Of a stretch of DNA of 6,238 nt, positions 1 through 5,321 are shown one piece after another. Position 1 is the stretch's first letter; each line of letters begins with the position of its first letter. Source of the stretch: an uncultured Clostridia bacterium. Lineage in GTDB: Bacteria > Bacillota > Clostridia > Oscillospirales > Acutalibacteraceae. The notes under the pieces are model-generated. The model was given only the letters and a program-made list of their open reading frames with translations. It searched no databases and was not told the DNA's origin. Both the position numbers and the translations under genes were made by a program. The DNA is taken from positions 1 to 6,238 of the forward strand of contig CAMVYG010000135.1 in the NCBI GenBank assembly GCA_947171615.1. Reading direction: 5' to 3'.

Positions 1-23
1 GAGACGATGATCTCCCCTTCTAA
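1..23 (+). CDS. ssb: C-terminal end of single-stranded DNA-binding protein (partial)
   Basis: Reading from base 3, the codons give Asp-Asp-Asp-Leu-Pro-Phe followed by TAA at 21-23. This is the acidic tip that ends nearly all bacterial SSB proteins. In the known family this tip recruits repair and replication partners such as RecO, PriA, exonuclease I and helicases. The rest of the gene lies left of the window. The call is supported by position: in Firmicutes ssb commonly sits directly upstream of rpsR, in an rpsF-ssb-rpsR operon, and here the S18 gene begins about 50 bases further on. Only six codons are visible, so the call rests on the tip motif plus this gene order. Confidence 0.88.
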
Positions 24-58
24 GCAAAGAAGAAGGGTTCTCAACGCAATTTTGTGAT

Positions 59-66
59 AAAGGAGG
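59..66 (+). promoter_or_regulatory. Ribosome binding site of rpsR
   Basis: AAAGGAGG is a near-perfect anti-16S match. It lies 10 nt before the ATG at 77 and 4 nt before an in-frame TTG at 71. The spacing does not decide between the two; the ATG is preferred because of its codon and because S18 proteins do not need the extra Met-Ala. Confidence 0.85.
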
Positions 67-76
67 CTTTTTGGCT

Positions 77-325
77 ATGGCTGATAGACCCGAAAGAGAG
101 ATCCGCCGCGGACGCAAGGGCCGCAAAAAGGTTTGTGCTTTCTGTGTAGACCGCGCGGAGTTTATTGATTACAAGGATATTGCTAAGCTGCGCCGCTTCA
201 TCTCCGAGAGAGGAAAGATCCTCCCCCGCCGTGTGACCGGCACCTGCGCTTATCATCAGCGCGCTCTGACAGTGGCGATCAAGCGTGCCCGTCATCTGGC
301 GCTGCTGCCCTACACCAGCGACTGA
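77..325 (+). CDS. rpsR: 30S ribosomal protein S18
   Basis: The 82-residue product is a full-length bacterial S18, a small-subunit platform protein that binds 16S rRNA next to S6. A basic N-terminus (residues 5-18) is followed by the typical core FCVDRAEFIDYKD and KLRRFISERGKILPRR, and the protein ends ALLPYTSD. Cys20 and Cys23 (CAFC), with Cys57 and His60 (CAYH), form a possible four-ligand zinc site, so this looks like the zinc-binding (C+) form of S18 rather than the form that lacks these residues. The gene follows ssb, as in the conserved rpsF-ssb-rpsR operon, and ends at a strong terminator. An in-frame TTG at 71 would add Met-Ala. The identification is essentially certain; only the exact start is open. 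Confidence 0.98.
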   Translation: MADRPEREIRRGRKGRKKVCAFCVDRAEFIDYKDIAKLRRFISERGKILPRRVTGTCAYHQRALTVAIKRARHLALLPYTSD

Positions 326-339
326 TCATGTCACAAAAC

Positions 340-374
340 AAGAGCTTTCCGCAAAAGCGGGAAGCTCTTTTCTT
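340..374 (+). terminator. Intrinsic terminator after rpsR, probably working in both directions
   Basis: A 12-bp stem pairs 341-352 with 357-368 (one G-U pair, 4-nt AAAA loop), and A340/T369 extends it. On the + strand it is followed by a T-rich run (TTTTCTTTTGCTTTTT). On the - strand the stem is followed by TTGTTTTG, so it may also stop transcripts of the convergent acetyltransferase gene. Confidence 0.9.
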
Positions 375-433
375 TTGCTTTTTATCCATTTTCTGAGTGG
401 CTCTTCGATACTTTTTTGATATATTTTTTTCAA

Positions 434-470
434 AACCGCCTGGGAAGCTCAGGGCTGAATTTGGGCGGTT
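434..470 (-). repeat. Inverted repeat at the 3' end of the GNAT gene, possible weak terminator
   Basis: AACCGCC at 434-440 is complementary to GGCGGTT at 464-470, leaving a 23-nt loop. Read on the - strand, the second arm is followed by only TTTTG and then an A-run, so this is not a canonical terminator. One arm overlaps the TAA stop of the acetyltransferase gene. Confidence 0.4.
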
Positions 471-882
471 ATAACTTTTTCTGATAGTAATATCTCTCCC
501 CTGTACAGGGATAATCAGACAGCTTAAACACCTGTTCATACCCGTGCTTTTCATAGAACCCGGGAGCCTGAAAATCAAACGTATTTACAAACACATATTT
601 CGCGCCGCGCAGTATGGCTTTCCCTTCTGCCGCTTCCAGAAGCTTACTGCCGATCCCCTGTCCTCTCAACTCTTCACTGACCCACAGGTATTCAATACAC
701 AGCCAATTTCCAAACAGCTCTCCGGTTAAGCCGGCTTCCTTTTCACCGTTTTCGCCCTCATAGAACACCCCAATAGGAATGCTTTTTGCAGCTTCTCTTT
801 TTGAGCGATTATATTCTTTTAATTTCCTGTGTATTTCTTCCACATCCCGTTCATTGACATTCTCTATGATTTTAAGCTGCAT
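469..882 (-). CDS. GNAT family N-acetyltransferase
   Basis: The 137-residue product is a single-domain GNAT enzyme, a cytosolic protein expected to move an acetyl group from acetyl-CoA to an amine. The acetyl-CoA pyrophosphate-binding loop is RGQGIGSKLL at residues 73-82, preceded by the beta strand LCIEYLWVSEEL. The C-terminal part has the usual alpha4/beta6 features PGFYEKHGYE (107-116) and a closing RYYYQKKL. The substrate cannot be told from sequence. The reading frame extends to an ATG at 909, but nothing resembling a ribosome binding site precedes that codon, whereas GGAAGGAG lies 11 nt before the ATG at 882, so the shorter form is chosen. The gene converges on rpsR. No clear sigma-A promoter was found upstream: TATATT at 929-934 is a possible -10 without a good -35. 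Confidence 0.9.
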   Translation of the reverse strand: MQLKIIENVNERDVEEIHRKLKEYNRSKREAAKSIPIGVFYEGENGEKEAGLTGELFGNWLCIEYLWVSEELRGQGIGSKLLEAAEGKAILRGAKYVFVNTFDFQAPGFYEKHGYEQVFKLSDYPCTGERYYYQKKL

Positions 883-893
883 TTCTGTTTTTT

Positions 894-901
894 CTCCTTC
901 C
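894..901 (-). promoter_or_regulatory. Ribosome binding site that sets the GNAT start at 882
   Basis: On the - strand this reads GGAAGGAG and ends 11 nt before the ATG at 882. It lies inside the longer frame that begins at 909, whose own upstream sequence shows no Shine-Dalgarno match. Confidence 0.7.
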
Positions 902-944
902 TTTTTCATATCGTCTTGATTCCGTTGGAATATACCGCGATATC

Positions 945-978
945 AAAGCGGAAAGCAGGGAACCCCGCTTTCCGCTTT
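945..978 (-). terminator. Hairpin after the lipoprotein gene, likely terminator
   Basis: AAAGCGGAAAGC at 945-956 and GCTTTCCGCTTT at 967-978 form a perfect 12-bp stem. An inner GGG-AA-CCC can extend it at the loop. On the - strand the T-run after the GC-rich part is short (TTTGATATC), so termination may be partial and allow some read-through into the acetyltransferase gene, which lacks an obvious promoter of its own. Confidence 0.65.
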
Positions 979-1002
979 TCTGAAATCTTTTTAAAGCCTT
1001 TC

Positions 1003-1470
1003 TTACGCGTGATTGACCAGCTGTACAAAATCTTCCGCAGGCATGGCCGAGCGGTAGATCACAGGGGTATCTCCCCCATCGATCTCCGGCAGATAGAAAT
1101 CCACATAGTCGCCGTTTACGTCTATCACAGCGGTAAGAGAAAGCCCCTCTCCGCTTTTCAAAGACATTTCTTTTATAATGCCGGATTCGTCCAGAGTATA
1201 GTCCAGCGCCTTTCCGATGATCTGCAAATAATAATCCGGATAATAGGCAAACATGGAAAATTCCTTGGTGAGAGGCTGTGCATCTGTTAAAACATCGGCA
1301 AAGGTATCCATGCGTTCCCGCTTTTCCTCGGTGCTGGCATTCAGGTGGATCAGCTTCAAATTCTCCCCATATCCCCGGGAAAGATCCATCTGCAGGGAAT
1401 CAGGGTTTTTACAGCCCGACAGAAAACAAAGCATACAGCCGGCCAAAAGCATAGCAATCAGTTTTTTCAA
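1003..1470 (-). CDS. Predicted lipoprotein of unknown function
   Basis: The 155-residue product starts with a compact lipoprotein signal peptide: Lys-Lys, a hydrophobic stretch at residues 4-17, and the lipobox LSGC with the lipidated Cys at residue 20. It should therefore be exported and anchored on the outer face of the cell membrane. The mature part (about 135 residues) is soluble and charged, with a motif FAYYPDYYLQIIGKA in the middle and an acidic DYVDFYLPEIDGGDTP stretch near the end. I do not recognise the domain; it could be a small substrate-sensing or structural lipoprotein. The start is the TTG at 1468-1470, 9 nt after GGAGG. The longer frame from ATG 1506 is unlikely because that codon falls about at the predicted transcription start. 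The gene has its own promoter and a downstream hairpin, so it appears to be a single-gene unit. Confidence 0.85.
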   Translation of the reverse strand: MKKLIAMLLAGCMLCFLSGCKNPDSLQMDLSRGYGENLKLIHLNASTEEKRERMDTFADVLTDAQPLTKEFSMFAYYPDYYLQIIGKALDYTLDESGIIKEMSLKSGEGLSLTAVIDVNGDYVDFYLPEIDGGDTPVIYRSAMPAEDFVQLVNHA

Positions 1471-1479
1471 AAAATCCCG

Positions 1480-1484
1480 CCTCC
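1480..1484 (-). promoter_or_regulatory. Ribosome binding site that sets the lipoprotein TTG start
   Basis: GGAGG on the - strand, 9 nt before the TTG at 1470. The resulting protein begins exactly at the Met-Lys-Lys of a classic lipoprotein signal peptide. The longer frame would instead add twelve residues containing Trp, Cys and Arg-Arg. Confidence 0.8.
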
Positions 1485-1508
1485 AAAAGCAGCAGTATCG
1501 TTGCATTT

Positions 1509-1537
1509 ATTTTACCCGGATTTTATAGAAAAGTCAA
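1509..1537 (-). promoter_or_regulatory. Sigma-A-type promoter of the lipoprotein gene
   Basis: The -35 box TTGACT (1532-1537) and the -10 box TAAAAT (1509-1514) each match consensus at five of six positions, and the spacer is exactly 17 nt. The expected transcription start near 1502 gives a leader of about 32 nt before the TTG start. Confidence 0.75.
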
Positions 1538-1595
1538 CTTAGCGTTCCGGCAAACCTTCCATTTTGAAGCGGGGTAAGCCGTGTGCCGGCCACAG

Positions 1596-2090
1596 TTATC
1601 CGATCCTTTCTCTTTTCAGCTTTCCTCCGCATTTACAGCGGTAACGCCAGGGCCGCTTCACCGCTTTCGACAGCCTCGCACGGTAGATCCTTGCCCCACA
1701 ACGTTCGCATTCCAGCACATATTTGATCGTATCATGGCGCAAAGGGCCGGTTTCTCCCTCCACGGGCGCCAGGCGCTGTATGGAAAACCCCAGTACTTCT
1801 CCCGCCTTTTGGGCATGTGCCTTCCAACGTTCCCCGTGGTTTCGGCATCCGGGGCAGGTATGAAGCAGCTCGTGGGCCAGGGTCTGCCTGAGCTTTTCCG
1901 GCTGCTCCAGCAGCATAGCGGAAACCTCTATGGTAAAGCTGCCATTTTGATAATAACAGCAGCCCAGCCGCCGTTTGGCCCGGCTGTTTATAAGAACATC
2001 AGGCTGTATCTTACAGGAAACGGGAATTCCCAGGCCACGAAGAGCCTCGGCCATTTCCGCTAAAGCGCGGTTCAATTCTTCCTGATTCAT
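1596..2090 (-). CDS. SprT-like zinc metallopeptidase-domain protein
   Basis: The 164-residue product matches the SprT-like family, a cytosolic zinc metalloprotein group that includes E. coli SprT and the catalytic domain of eukaryotic Spartan, which cleaves DNA-protein crosslinks. The bacterial substrate is not established. HELLH at residues 73-77 supplies two zinc-binding histidines and the catalytic Glu, and His85 in NHGERWK is the likely third ligand. A C-terminal zinc ribbon is visible as Cys128-x2-Cys131 and Cys152-x-Cys154-Gly-Gly, embedded in a very basic tail suited to nucleic acid contact. The length is close to E. coli SprT (about 165). The frame is open to 2156, but the start at 2090 has AAGGGAG 8 nt upstream, and a promoter at 2128-2156 lies inside the extension. 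No convincing terminator follows before the lipoprotein promoter. Confidence 0.92.
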   Translation of the reverse strand: MNQEELNRALAEMAEALRGLGIPVSCKIQPDVLINSRAKRRLGCCYYQNGSFTIEVSAMLLEQPEKLRQTLAHELLHTCPGCRNHGERWKAHAQKAGEVLGFSIQRLAPVEGETGPLRHDTIKYVLECERCGARIYRARLSKAVKRPWRYRCKCGGKLKRERIG

Positions 2091-2098
2091 AAACACAT

Positions 2099-2105
2099 CT
2101 CCCTT
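2099..2105 (-). promoter_or_regulatory. Ribosome binding site that sets the SprT-like start
   Basis: AAGGGAG on the - strand, 8 nt before the ATG at 2090. Together with the promoter just upstream it excludes the ATG at 2156. Confidence 0.75.
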
Positions 2106-2127
2106 AGATACATCTTTTTCACTGCTC

Positions 2128-2156
2128 AGTATAAGGGAGAAAGGTGTAAAATTCAA
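2128..2156 (-). promoter_or_regulatory. Sigma-A-type promoter of the SprT-like gene
   Basis: -35 TTGAAT (2151-2156) and -10 TATACT (2128-2133) are separated by exactly 17 nt. The predicted start is near 2121, leaving a 5' leader of about 30 nt. The -35 box overlaps the TGA stop of the upstream DUF3021 gene, so the SprT-like gene can be expressed independently of that operon. Confidence 0.7.
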
Positions 2157-2599
2157 GAGCGCTTTTCCTGGTTTTCCCGGTACTGTCCCAAAAGCCCATC
2201 ATACTTTTTGCCCGTTACCCAGAAGCAGAACTCAAATCCGGCGCAGATCAGTACAAAGCAAACAAGGAAAATCACGTAGAACGTGACCCACGCTCCGATA
2301 TTTCCAACCGGCACCCACCCAAAGCACACTGCACAGGCAGTGATCAAAGCCAATATCGGTAAAGTAAAGAGAATGAGCCGCAGGGAATACCGCATCTTTT
2401 TTATCACCCAGCCGGAGAAAAAGACAAACTGCAGCAAGGTAACAGCAATTGCCAGGAACATGATTTGAAACAGCGTGGAAATTTCCACGTTTCGCCGCCC
2501 TGCGATCCAACTGATTGTAAGATAGATAAACATTGTAGCGGTAAAACACAAAGACAGCCAGGACTTGAATTCCACTACAAACTGAAAGAATTTTTTCAT
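2153..2599 (-). CDS. DUF3021 family membrane protein, partner of the LytTR regulator
   Basis: The 148-residue product has four hydrophobic segments at about residues 13-33, 43-64, 74-94 and 101-127, joined by short basic or polar loops. It ends in a charged cytoplasmic tail after the motif GKKYDGLLGQYR (130-141), which is typical of DUF3021. Proteins of this family are usually encoded next to LytTR DNA-binding regulators. By analogy with the streptococcal HdrRM and BrsRM systems the membrane protein may restrain the regulator, but that role is inferred here. The start at 2599 has AAAAGGAG 8 nt upstream. That site abuts the stop of the LytTR gene, leaving a 14-nt gap, so the two are surely one operon. 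The frame extends to 2728, but the extra residues run antiparallel to the LytTR reading frame logic and have no ribosome binding site. Confidence 0.88.
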   Translation of the reverse strand: MKKFFQFVVEFKSWLSLCFTATMFIYLTISWIAGRRNVEISTLFQIMFLAIAVTLLQFVFFSGWVIKKMRYSLRLILFTLPILALITACAVCFGWVPVGNIGAWVTFYVIFLVCFVLICAGFEFCFWVTGKKYDGLLGQYRENQEKRS

Positions 2600-2607
2600 T
2601 GTGCTTT

Positions 2608-2615
2608 CTCCTTTT
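2608..2615 (-). promoter_or_regulatory. Ribosome binding site of the DUF3021 gene, overlapping the LytTR stop
   Basis: AAAAGGAG on the - strand, 8 nt before the ATG at 2599. Its first bases belong to the TAA stop of the LytTR gene (2614-2616), which suggests translational coupling. Confidence 0.8.
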
Positions 2616-3051
2616 ATAATCCGAGTTTCTGCCTGATGTAAGGCACATACTGTCTGGAAACGAGCAGCTGTTCCCCATTGCTCATGGTGAGCTGCATTCT
2701 GCCGCCGAAGTCCGGGCGAAGGGAACAAATGCCGTTAAAATTGACAATGGACGATTTAGACGCACGGAAAAAATCGCTGGACGCCAGCCTCTCTTCCAGC
2801 TCATACAGCCGCAAAGGAGATTCATACACCTCGCTCGCGGTGTACAAAAAGGTTTTCTTGTCTGCCGTATCGATATACAGCACCTGCTCTGCCTCCAGCA
2901 AATAAGTTTGCCCATCCTTCGTGCCGAAAAGCTTTTGGTCAAAGGTTTGCAGCAGACCGATAAGCCTTGTGATTTGTCCGTCTGTCCTTCGGCAGCGAAT
3001 CAAGATTTCCGTTTCTGTAAACTGTTCTCCCTCTTCAATGGAAAGCCGCAT
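2614..3051 (-). CDS. LytTR-domain transcriptional regulator
   Basis: The 145-residue product carries a C-terminal LytTR DNA-binding domain at about residues 48-143. Recognisable landmarks are the strand EQVLYIDTADKKTFLYT, the segment FFRASKSSIVN (94-104), a glycine-rich turn near 115-118 and the closing VSRQYVPYIRQKL. The first 45 residues do not form a response-regulator receiver domain, so it is a stand-alone LytTR protein and not part of a classical two-component pair. This fits the LytTR regulatory systems in which activity is set by a co-encoded membrane protein, here the DUF3021 protein immediately downstream. AAGGAGG lies 7 nt before the ATG, making the start firm. It has its own promoter with a palindrome over the predicted start point, consistent with autoregulation, although target genes cannot be read from the sequence. 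Confidence 0.93.
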   Translation of the reverse strand: MRLSIEEGEQFTETEILIRCRRTDGQITRLIGLLQTFDQKLFGTKDGQTYLLEAEQVLYIDTADKKTFLYTASEVYESPLRLYELEERLASSDFFRASKSSIVNFNGICSLRPDFGGRMQLTMSNGEQLLVSRQYVPYIRQKLGL

Positions 3052-3067
3052 GGCCTTTCCTCCTTCC

Positions 3068-3077
3068 TGTGATCACA
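3068..3077. promoter_or_regulatory. Perfect 10-bp palindrome at the LytTR transcription start, possible operator
   Basis: TGTGATCACA reads the same on both strands. It lies between the -10 box and the ribosome binding site and covers the predicted start near 3076. A protein bound here would block transcription initiation. LytTR proteins usually bind direct rather than inverted repeats, so another factor, or chance, is possible. Confidence 0.35.
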
Positions 3078-3082
3078 AAATC

Positions 3083-3111
3083 AGTATATCCGGGAGACCG
3101 CCTCAAATCAA
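3083..3111 (-). promoter_or_regulatory. Sigma-A-type promoter of the LytTR-DUF3021 operon
   Basis: -35 TTGATT (3106-3111) and -10 TATACT (3083-3088) have a 17-nt spacer. The leader is about 25 nt. Two GCGGT copies 14 bp apart (3097-3101 and 3111-3115 on the - strand) lie in the spacer and at the upstream edge of the -35 box. Confidence 0.7.
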
Positions 3112-3152
3112 CCGCTTTTTCCCCACTTGCTGAAATTCGTTCCTAAGATGCG

Positions 3153-3181
3153 AAAAAGCAGCCCGATTTCAGGCTGCTTTT
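3153..3181 (-). terminator. Intrinsic terminator of the ABC transporter-GNAT operon
   Basis: A perfect 10-bp stem (3154-3163 with 3172-3181) encloses an 8-nt loop. On the - strand the stem starts 5 nt after the acetyltransferase stop and ends in a run of five T residues. It separates this operon from the LytTR promoter downstream. Confidence 0.85.
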
Positions 3182-3186
3182 GGCAC

Positions 3187-3708
3187 TCAGTTCTTATCCT
3201 GTGCTCGTACTATATAACGGTCGTGAGGCATATCTACGCCCCTGTAGTGCTTTGTCCATCTGTCCTTCACCGCCATACCGTTTCGGAGAGCTACCTTTTG
3301 CGAAGGCACGTTCGTATCTCGAATGATGGAACACACCTCGTCGGCATTCAGCGCTTCAAAAGCATATTTCTTACAGGCTTTCGCCGCTTCCGTTGCATAT
3401 CCCTGATGCCAGCAGTCCCGCCGGAACAAATAGCCGATCTCCAATACTTCTTCGTCTTTCCAGGGCTGCATGGTCAGCCCGCACTGCCCGATAAGCTCGC
3501 CGGTTTCCTTCAAAAGCACCGCCCACAGGCCAAAACCGTATTTTTGATATCTTGCAAGCTGGCGGTCCAGCCACTCCTGCACCTCTGCGTCTGTGAACGC
3601 ACCCTCATAGGCGTACATGGTTTCTTCATCCTGCAAGATAGCGCAAAGGGCTGAAAAATCTGATTGCTCCAGTTCCCGCAAAGACAGCCGTTCCGTTTCT
3701 AAAATCAT
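3187..3708 (-). CDS. GNAT acetyltransferase, RimJ/RimL type
   Basis: The 173-residue product begins ILETERLSLRELEQSDF, the hallmark opening of the Acetyltransf_3 (RimJ/RimL-like) branch, whose members acetylate protein N-termini, antibiotics or small amines using acetyl-CoA. The acetyl-CoA loop is WHQGYATEAAK at residues 100-110. NVPSQKVALRNGM (133-145) is the usual helix carrying the conserved Asn and Ser-x-Lys positions. The substrate is unknown. The gene follows the second ABC permease by 17 nt, its GGAGG (8 nt before ATG) sits close to that stop codon, and a terminator follows it, so it is the last gene of the exporter operon. It shares no close similarity by eye with the other GNAT protein in the window. 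A modifying or self-protection role linked to the exported compound is possible but only inferred from position. Confidence 0.92.
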   Translation of the reverse strand: MILETERLSLRELEQSDFSALCAILQDEETMYAYEGAFTDAEVQEWLDRQLARYQKYGFGLWAVLLKETGELIGQCGLTMQPWKDEEVLEIGYLFRRDCWHQGYATEAAKACKKYAFEALNADEVCSIIRDTNVPSQKVALRNGMAVKDRWTKHYRGVDMPHDRYIVRAQDKN

Positions 3709-3725
3709 CTTCTTATCCTCCCTTT

Positions 3726-4502
3726 TTAAGAACCTGTTGACTTATACCGCCGCAGCCCCAGCCGCCAGAGAAGAAAGGCAGGCAACAGGAACCATGCCGC
3801 GCACAGGGGCAGAAAAATGTACAGAGGGTTTGTCTCCCGCCCCAGCACATAGAGCAGCGGGTAATACTGGGTCAGGGCATAGGGAACGATATAGGTGCAG
3901 AATTGCAGCACCCGCTTGCCGTATACATTCCATGGATACTTGCCGTGTTCCTTTCCCCCATCGGTAAACACATTTACCACCTCAAGCCCCTGGGTAGTGA
4001 AAAAGGAAAGAGCTCCTCCTGCTATAAAGATACCGGAAAACAGCAGCGCTCCACCCAGAACCATAAAAATCACGGTCAGCGCCCGGGGAAAATTCCATTC
4101 CACCCCGCAGGTAGCTACGGCATAGGGCAGCAAAACCAGCACCTGAAGGATCCGCCCCAGCCGGGTAAATTCAAATCGGCTTGCAAGCACCTGAAATACC
4201 GTATTTCTGGGGCGCACCAGAATCCGATCAAACTGGCCGTTTCCCAGCATTGCATCGAACCGGTCAAACCCCCGGGCAAAAAACTCTGCCAGATAAAATT
4301 GCAGGAGAGTGACGGTATAGCACAGCAATACCTGATTATAAGTAAACCCTTCTATGGAATGAAAGCGTTGAAACAGGAAAAAGATCCCCAAAAACATATT
4401 GATGGTCACAAAGGCCTGTCCCAGCAGCGTCAGAAAAAAGGAGACTTTATACTGCATGGCGCCCTTGAATTGAATCGCCAGGTATTTTCGGTATAATCTC
4501 AT
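3726..4502 (-). CDS. ABC-2 type transporter permease (second subunit, COG3694-like)
   Basis: The 258-residue product is an integral membrane protein with about six hydrophobic segments (near residues 22-44, 57-75, 118-133, 141-166, 200-220 and 228-248). The segment VVNVFTDGGKEHGKYPWNVYGK (around 175-196) followed by FCTYIVPYALTQYYPLLYVLGR is characteristic of the COG3694-type permease that pairs with a different permease and one ATPase in a three-gene exporter. QFDRILVRPRN (90-100) is the matching cytoplasmic coupling region. GGAGG lies 5 nt before the ATG and within the last codons of the preceding gene, whose TAA is only one base away, so translation is probably coupled. The direction of transport is presumed outward, as for the ABC-2 superfamily; the substrate is unknown. 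Confidence 0.9.
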   Translation of the reverse strand: MRLYRKYLAIQFKGAMQYKVSFFLTLLGQAFVTINMFLGIFFLFQRFHSIEGFTYNQVLLCYTVTLLQFYLAEFFARGFDRFDAMLGNGQFDRILVRPRNTVFQVLASRFEFTRLGRILQVLVLLPYAVATCGVEWNFPRALTVIFMVLGGALLFSGIFIAGGALSFFTTQGLEVVNVFTDGGKEHGKYPWNVYGKRVLQFCTYIVPYALTQYYPLLYVLGRETNPLYIFLPLCAAWFLLPAFLLWRLGLRRYKSTGS

Positions 4503-4503
4503 T

Positions 4504-5307
4504 TTAACCTCCTTGCAATACAGTTCGTTTCATGGCGGAACGTTCCATCAGCTTTCCCGCCAGAACCAGCGTAACAAGCCAGAAAGCCTGTAATCCAACC
4601 GCCTGTGCTATGGAAGCTCCTCCGATGTCTCCGGCATAGATGCGCAGAGGCGTGTTCATCATAGAGGCGAAGGGCAAAAGCTCCACCACCTGGCGAAAAC
4701 CGTCCGGCAGGAACGGCAGAGGGATCACCGCGCCTTGAAAAAGCTCTACCATAGAAGCAAAAATAGCCCGGAGTCCTTCTACGGAGATAGTAAAAAAGGC
4801 GGTAAAGTAGACGATCACACAGACGGAAACGCCCACCAGCGTCCCCAGCACCAGCGAGAGCAGCGCCAGCAGCAGATGAAGCAGGTCTGCAGGGGGCATG
4901 ATCCCATAGGGCACGGGCAGCAGTGCTGCAATGACCAGTACAGGAACACAGCGCAGCAGAGCCTGAGAAAACCGCCTTGCCGCCGTGCGGGAAAACCACA
5001 TGGAGTAAATGCTCACCGGACGGCAAAGCTCATAGGCCACCGCCCCGCTGCGAATGGACTCAAAGATATCGTTCTCAAAGCCCCAGGCCTGAAACAGCAT
5101 AATAAAAGCCTGCTGGAGCCAGATATAGGTTGCCGTTGCCTGAAAGGTCATGGGAAAGGCCGCGGGATCGGAACGGTAAAAGGCCTGATAGCCGAGAATC
5201 AGCAGCCCGCCCCAAACGAACTGAGTCACAAGCCCGGAGAGGGCTGCCACACGGTATTGCAGGCCGGTAACAAGACGAAGCCGAAAGAAAGAGAAATATT
5301 TTTTCAT
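4504..5307 (-). CDS. ABC-2 type transporter permease (first subunit, COG4587-like)
   Basis: The 267-residue product is a membrane protein with six likely transmembrane regions (about residues 22-42, 60-75, 117-135, 143-172, 180-200 and 233-252). ESIRSGAVAYELCRPVSIY (83-101) is the cytoplasmic coupling segment and matches the position of QFDRILVRPRN in the neighbouring permease. FLPDGFRQVVELLPFASMMNTP and LRIYAG (199-226) form the conserved late segment of this permease family. Two in-frame ATGs are available; the second (5307) lies 7 nt after GAGGGAG, whereas the first (5313) is a single base away, so the second is chosen and the protein starts MKKYFSFFR. It follows the ATPase by 12 nt. It should form a heterodimeric channel with the next gene product. 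Confidence 0.9.
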   Translation of the reverse strand: MKKYFSFFRLRLVTGLQYRVAALSGLVTQFVWGGLLILGYQAFYRSDPAAFPMTFQATATYIWLQQAFIMLFQAWGFENDIFESIRSGAVAYELCRPVSIYSMWFSRTAARRFSQALLRCVPVLVIAALLPVPYGIMPPADLLHLLLALLSLVLGTLVGVSVCVIVYFTAFFTISVEGLRAIFASMVELFQGAVIPLPFLPDGFRQVVELLPFASMMNTPLRIYAGDIGGASIAQAVGLQAFWLVTLVLAGKLMERSAMKRTVLQGG

Positions 5308-5314
5308 ATTCATT

Positions 5315-5321
5315 CTCCCTC
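5315..5321 (-). promoter_or_regulatory. Ribosome binding site that favours the second ATG of the first permease
   Basis: GAGGGAG on the - strand is 7 nt from the ATG at 5307 but only 1 nt from the ATG at 5313. It overlaps the TGA stop of the ATPase gene. Confidence 0.65.

Noticed and set aside
71..76. TTG at 71 as the start of S18
   Set aside because: It has 4-nt spacing from AGGAGG and a less common start codon; the ATG two codons later has 10-nt spacing. Kept as an alternative but not preferred.
829..1290. + strand open frame of 153 codons
   Set aside because: Antisense to the start of the GNAT gene and the lipoprotein gene, running across the intergenic hairpin; no recognisable domain.
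1581..2063. + strand open frame of 160 codons
   Set aside because: Antisense to the SprT-like gene, which carries HExxH and zinc-ribbon motifs in its own frame.
3068..3077. Reading TGTGATCACA as a true CRP site
   Set aside because: CRP sites have TGTGA and TCACA separated by six bases; here the arms touch, and CRP-type regulation of this layout is not typical for Clostridia.
3127..3654. + strand open frame of 175 codons
   Set aside because: Begins in the region of the ABC operon terminator and is antisense to the RimJ/RimL-type acetyltransferase.
3903..4496. + strand open frame of 197 codons
   Set aside because: Antisense shadow of the second permease; its composition is that of the complement of a hydrophobic membrane gene.
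4499..5026. - strand frame of 175 codons overlapping the first permease
   Set aside because: Out-of-frame shadow with a biased Ala/Gly/Arg/Cys composition and no separate ribosome binding site; the permease frame carries the family motifs.
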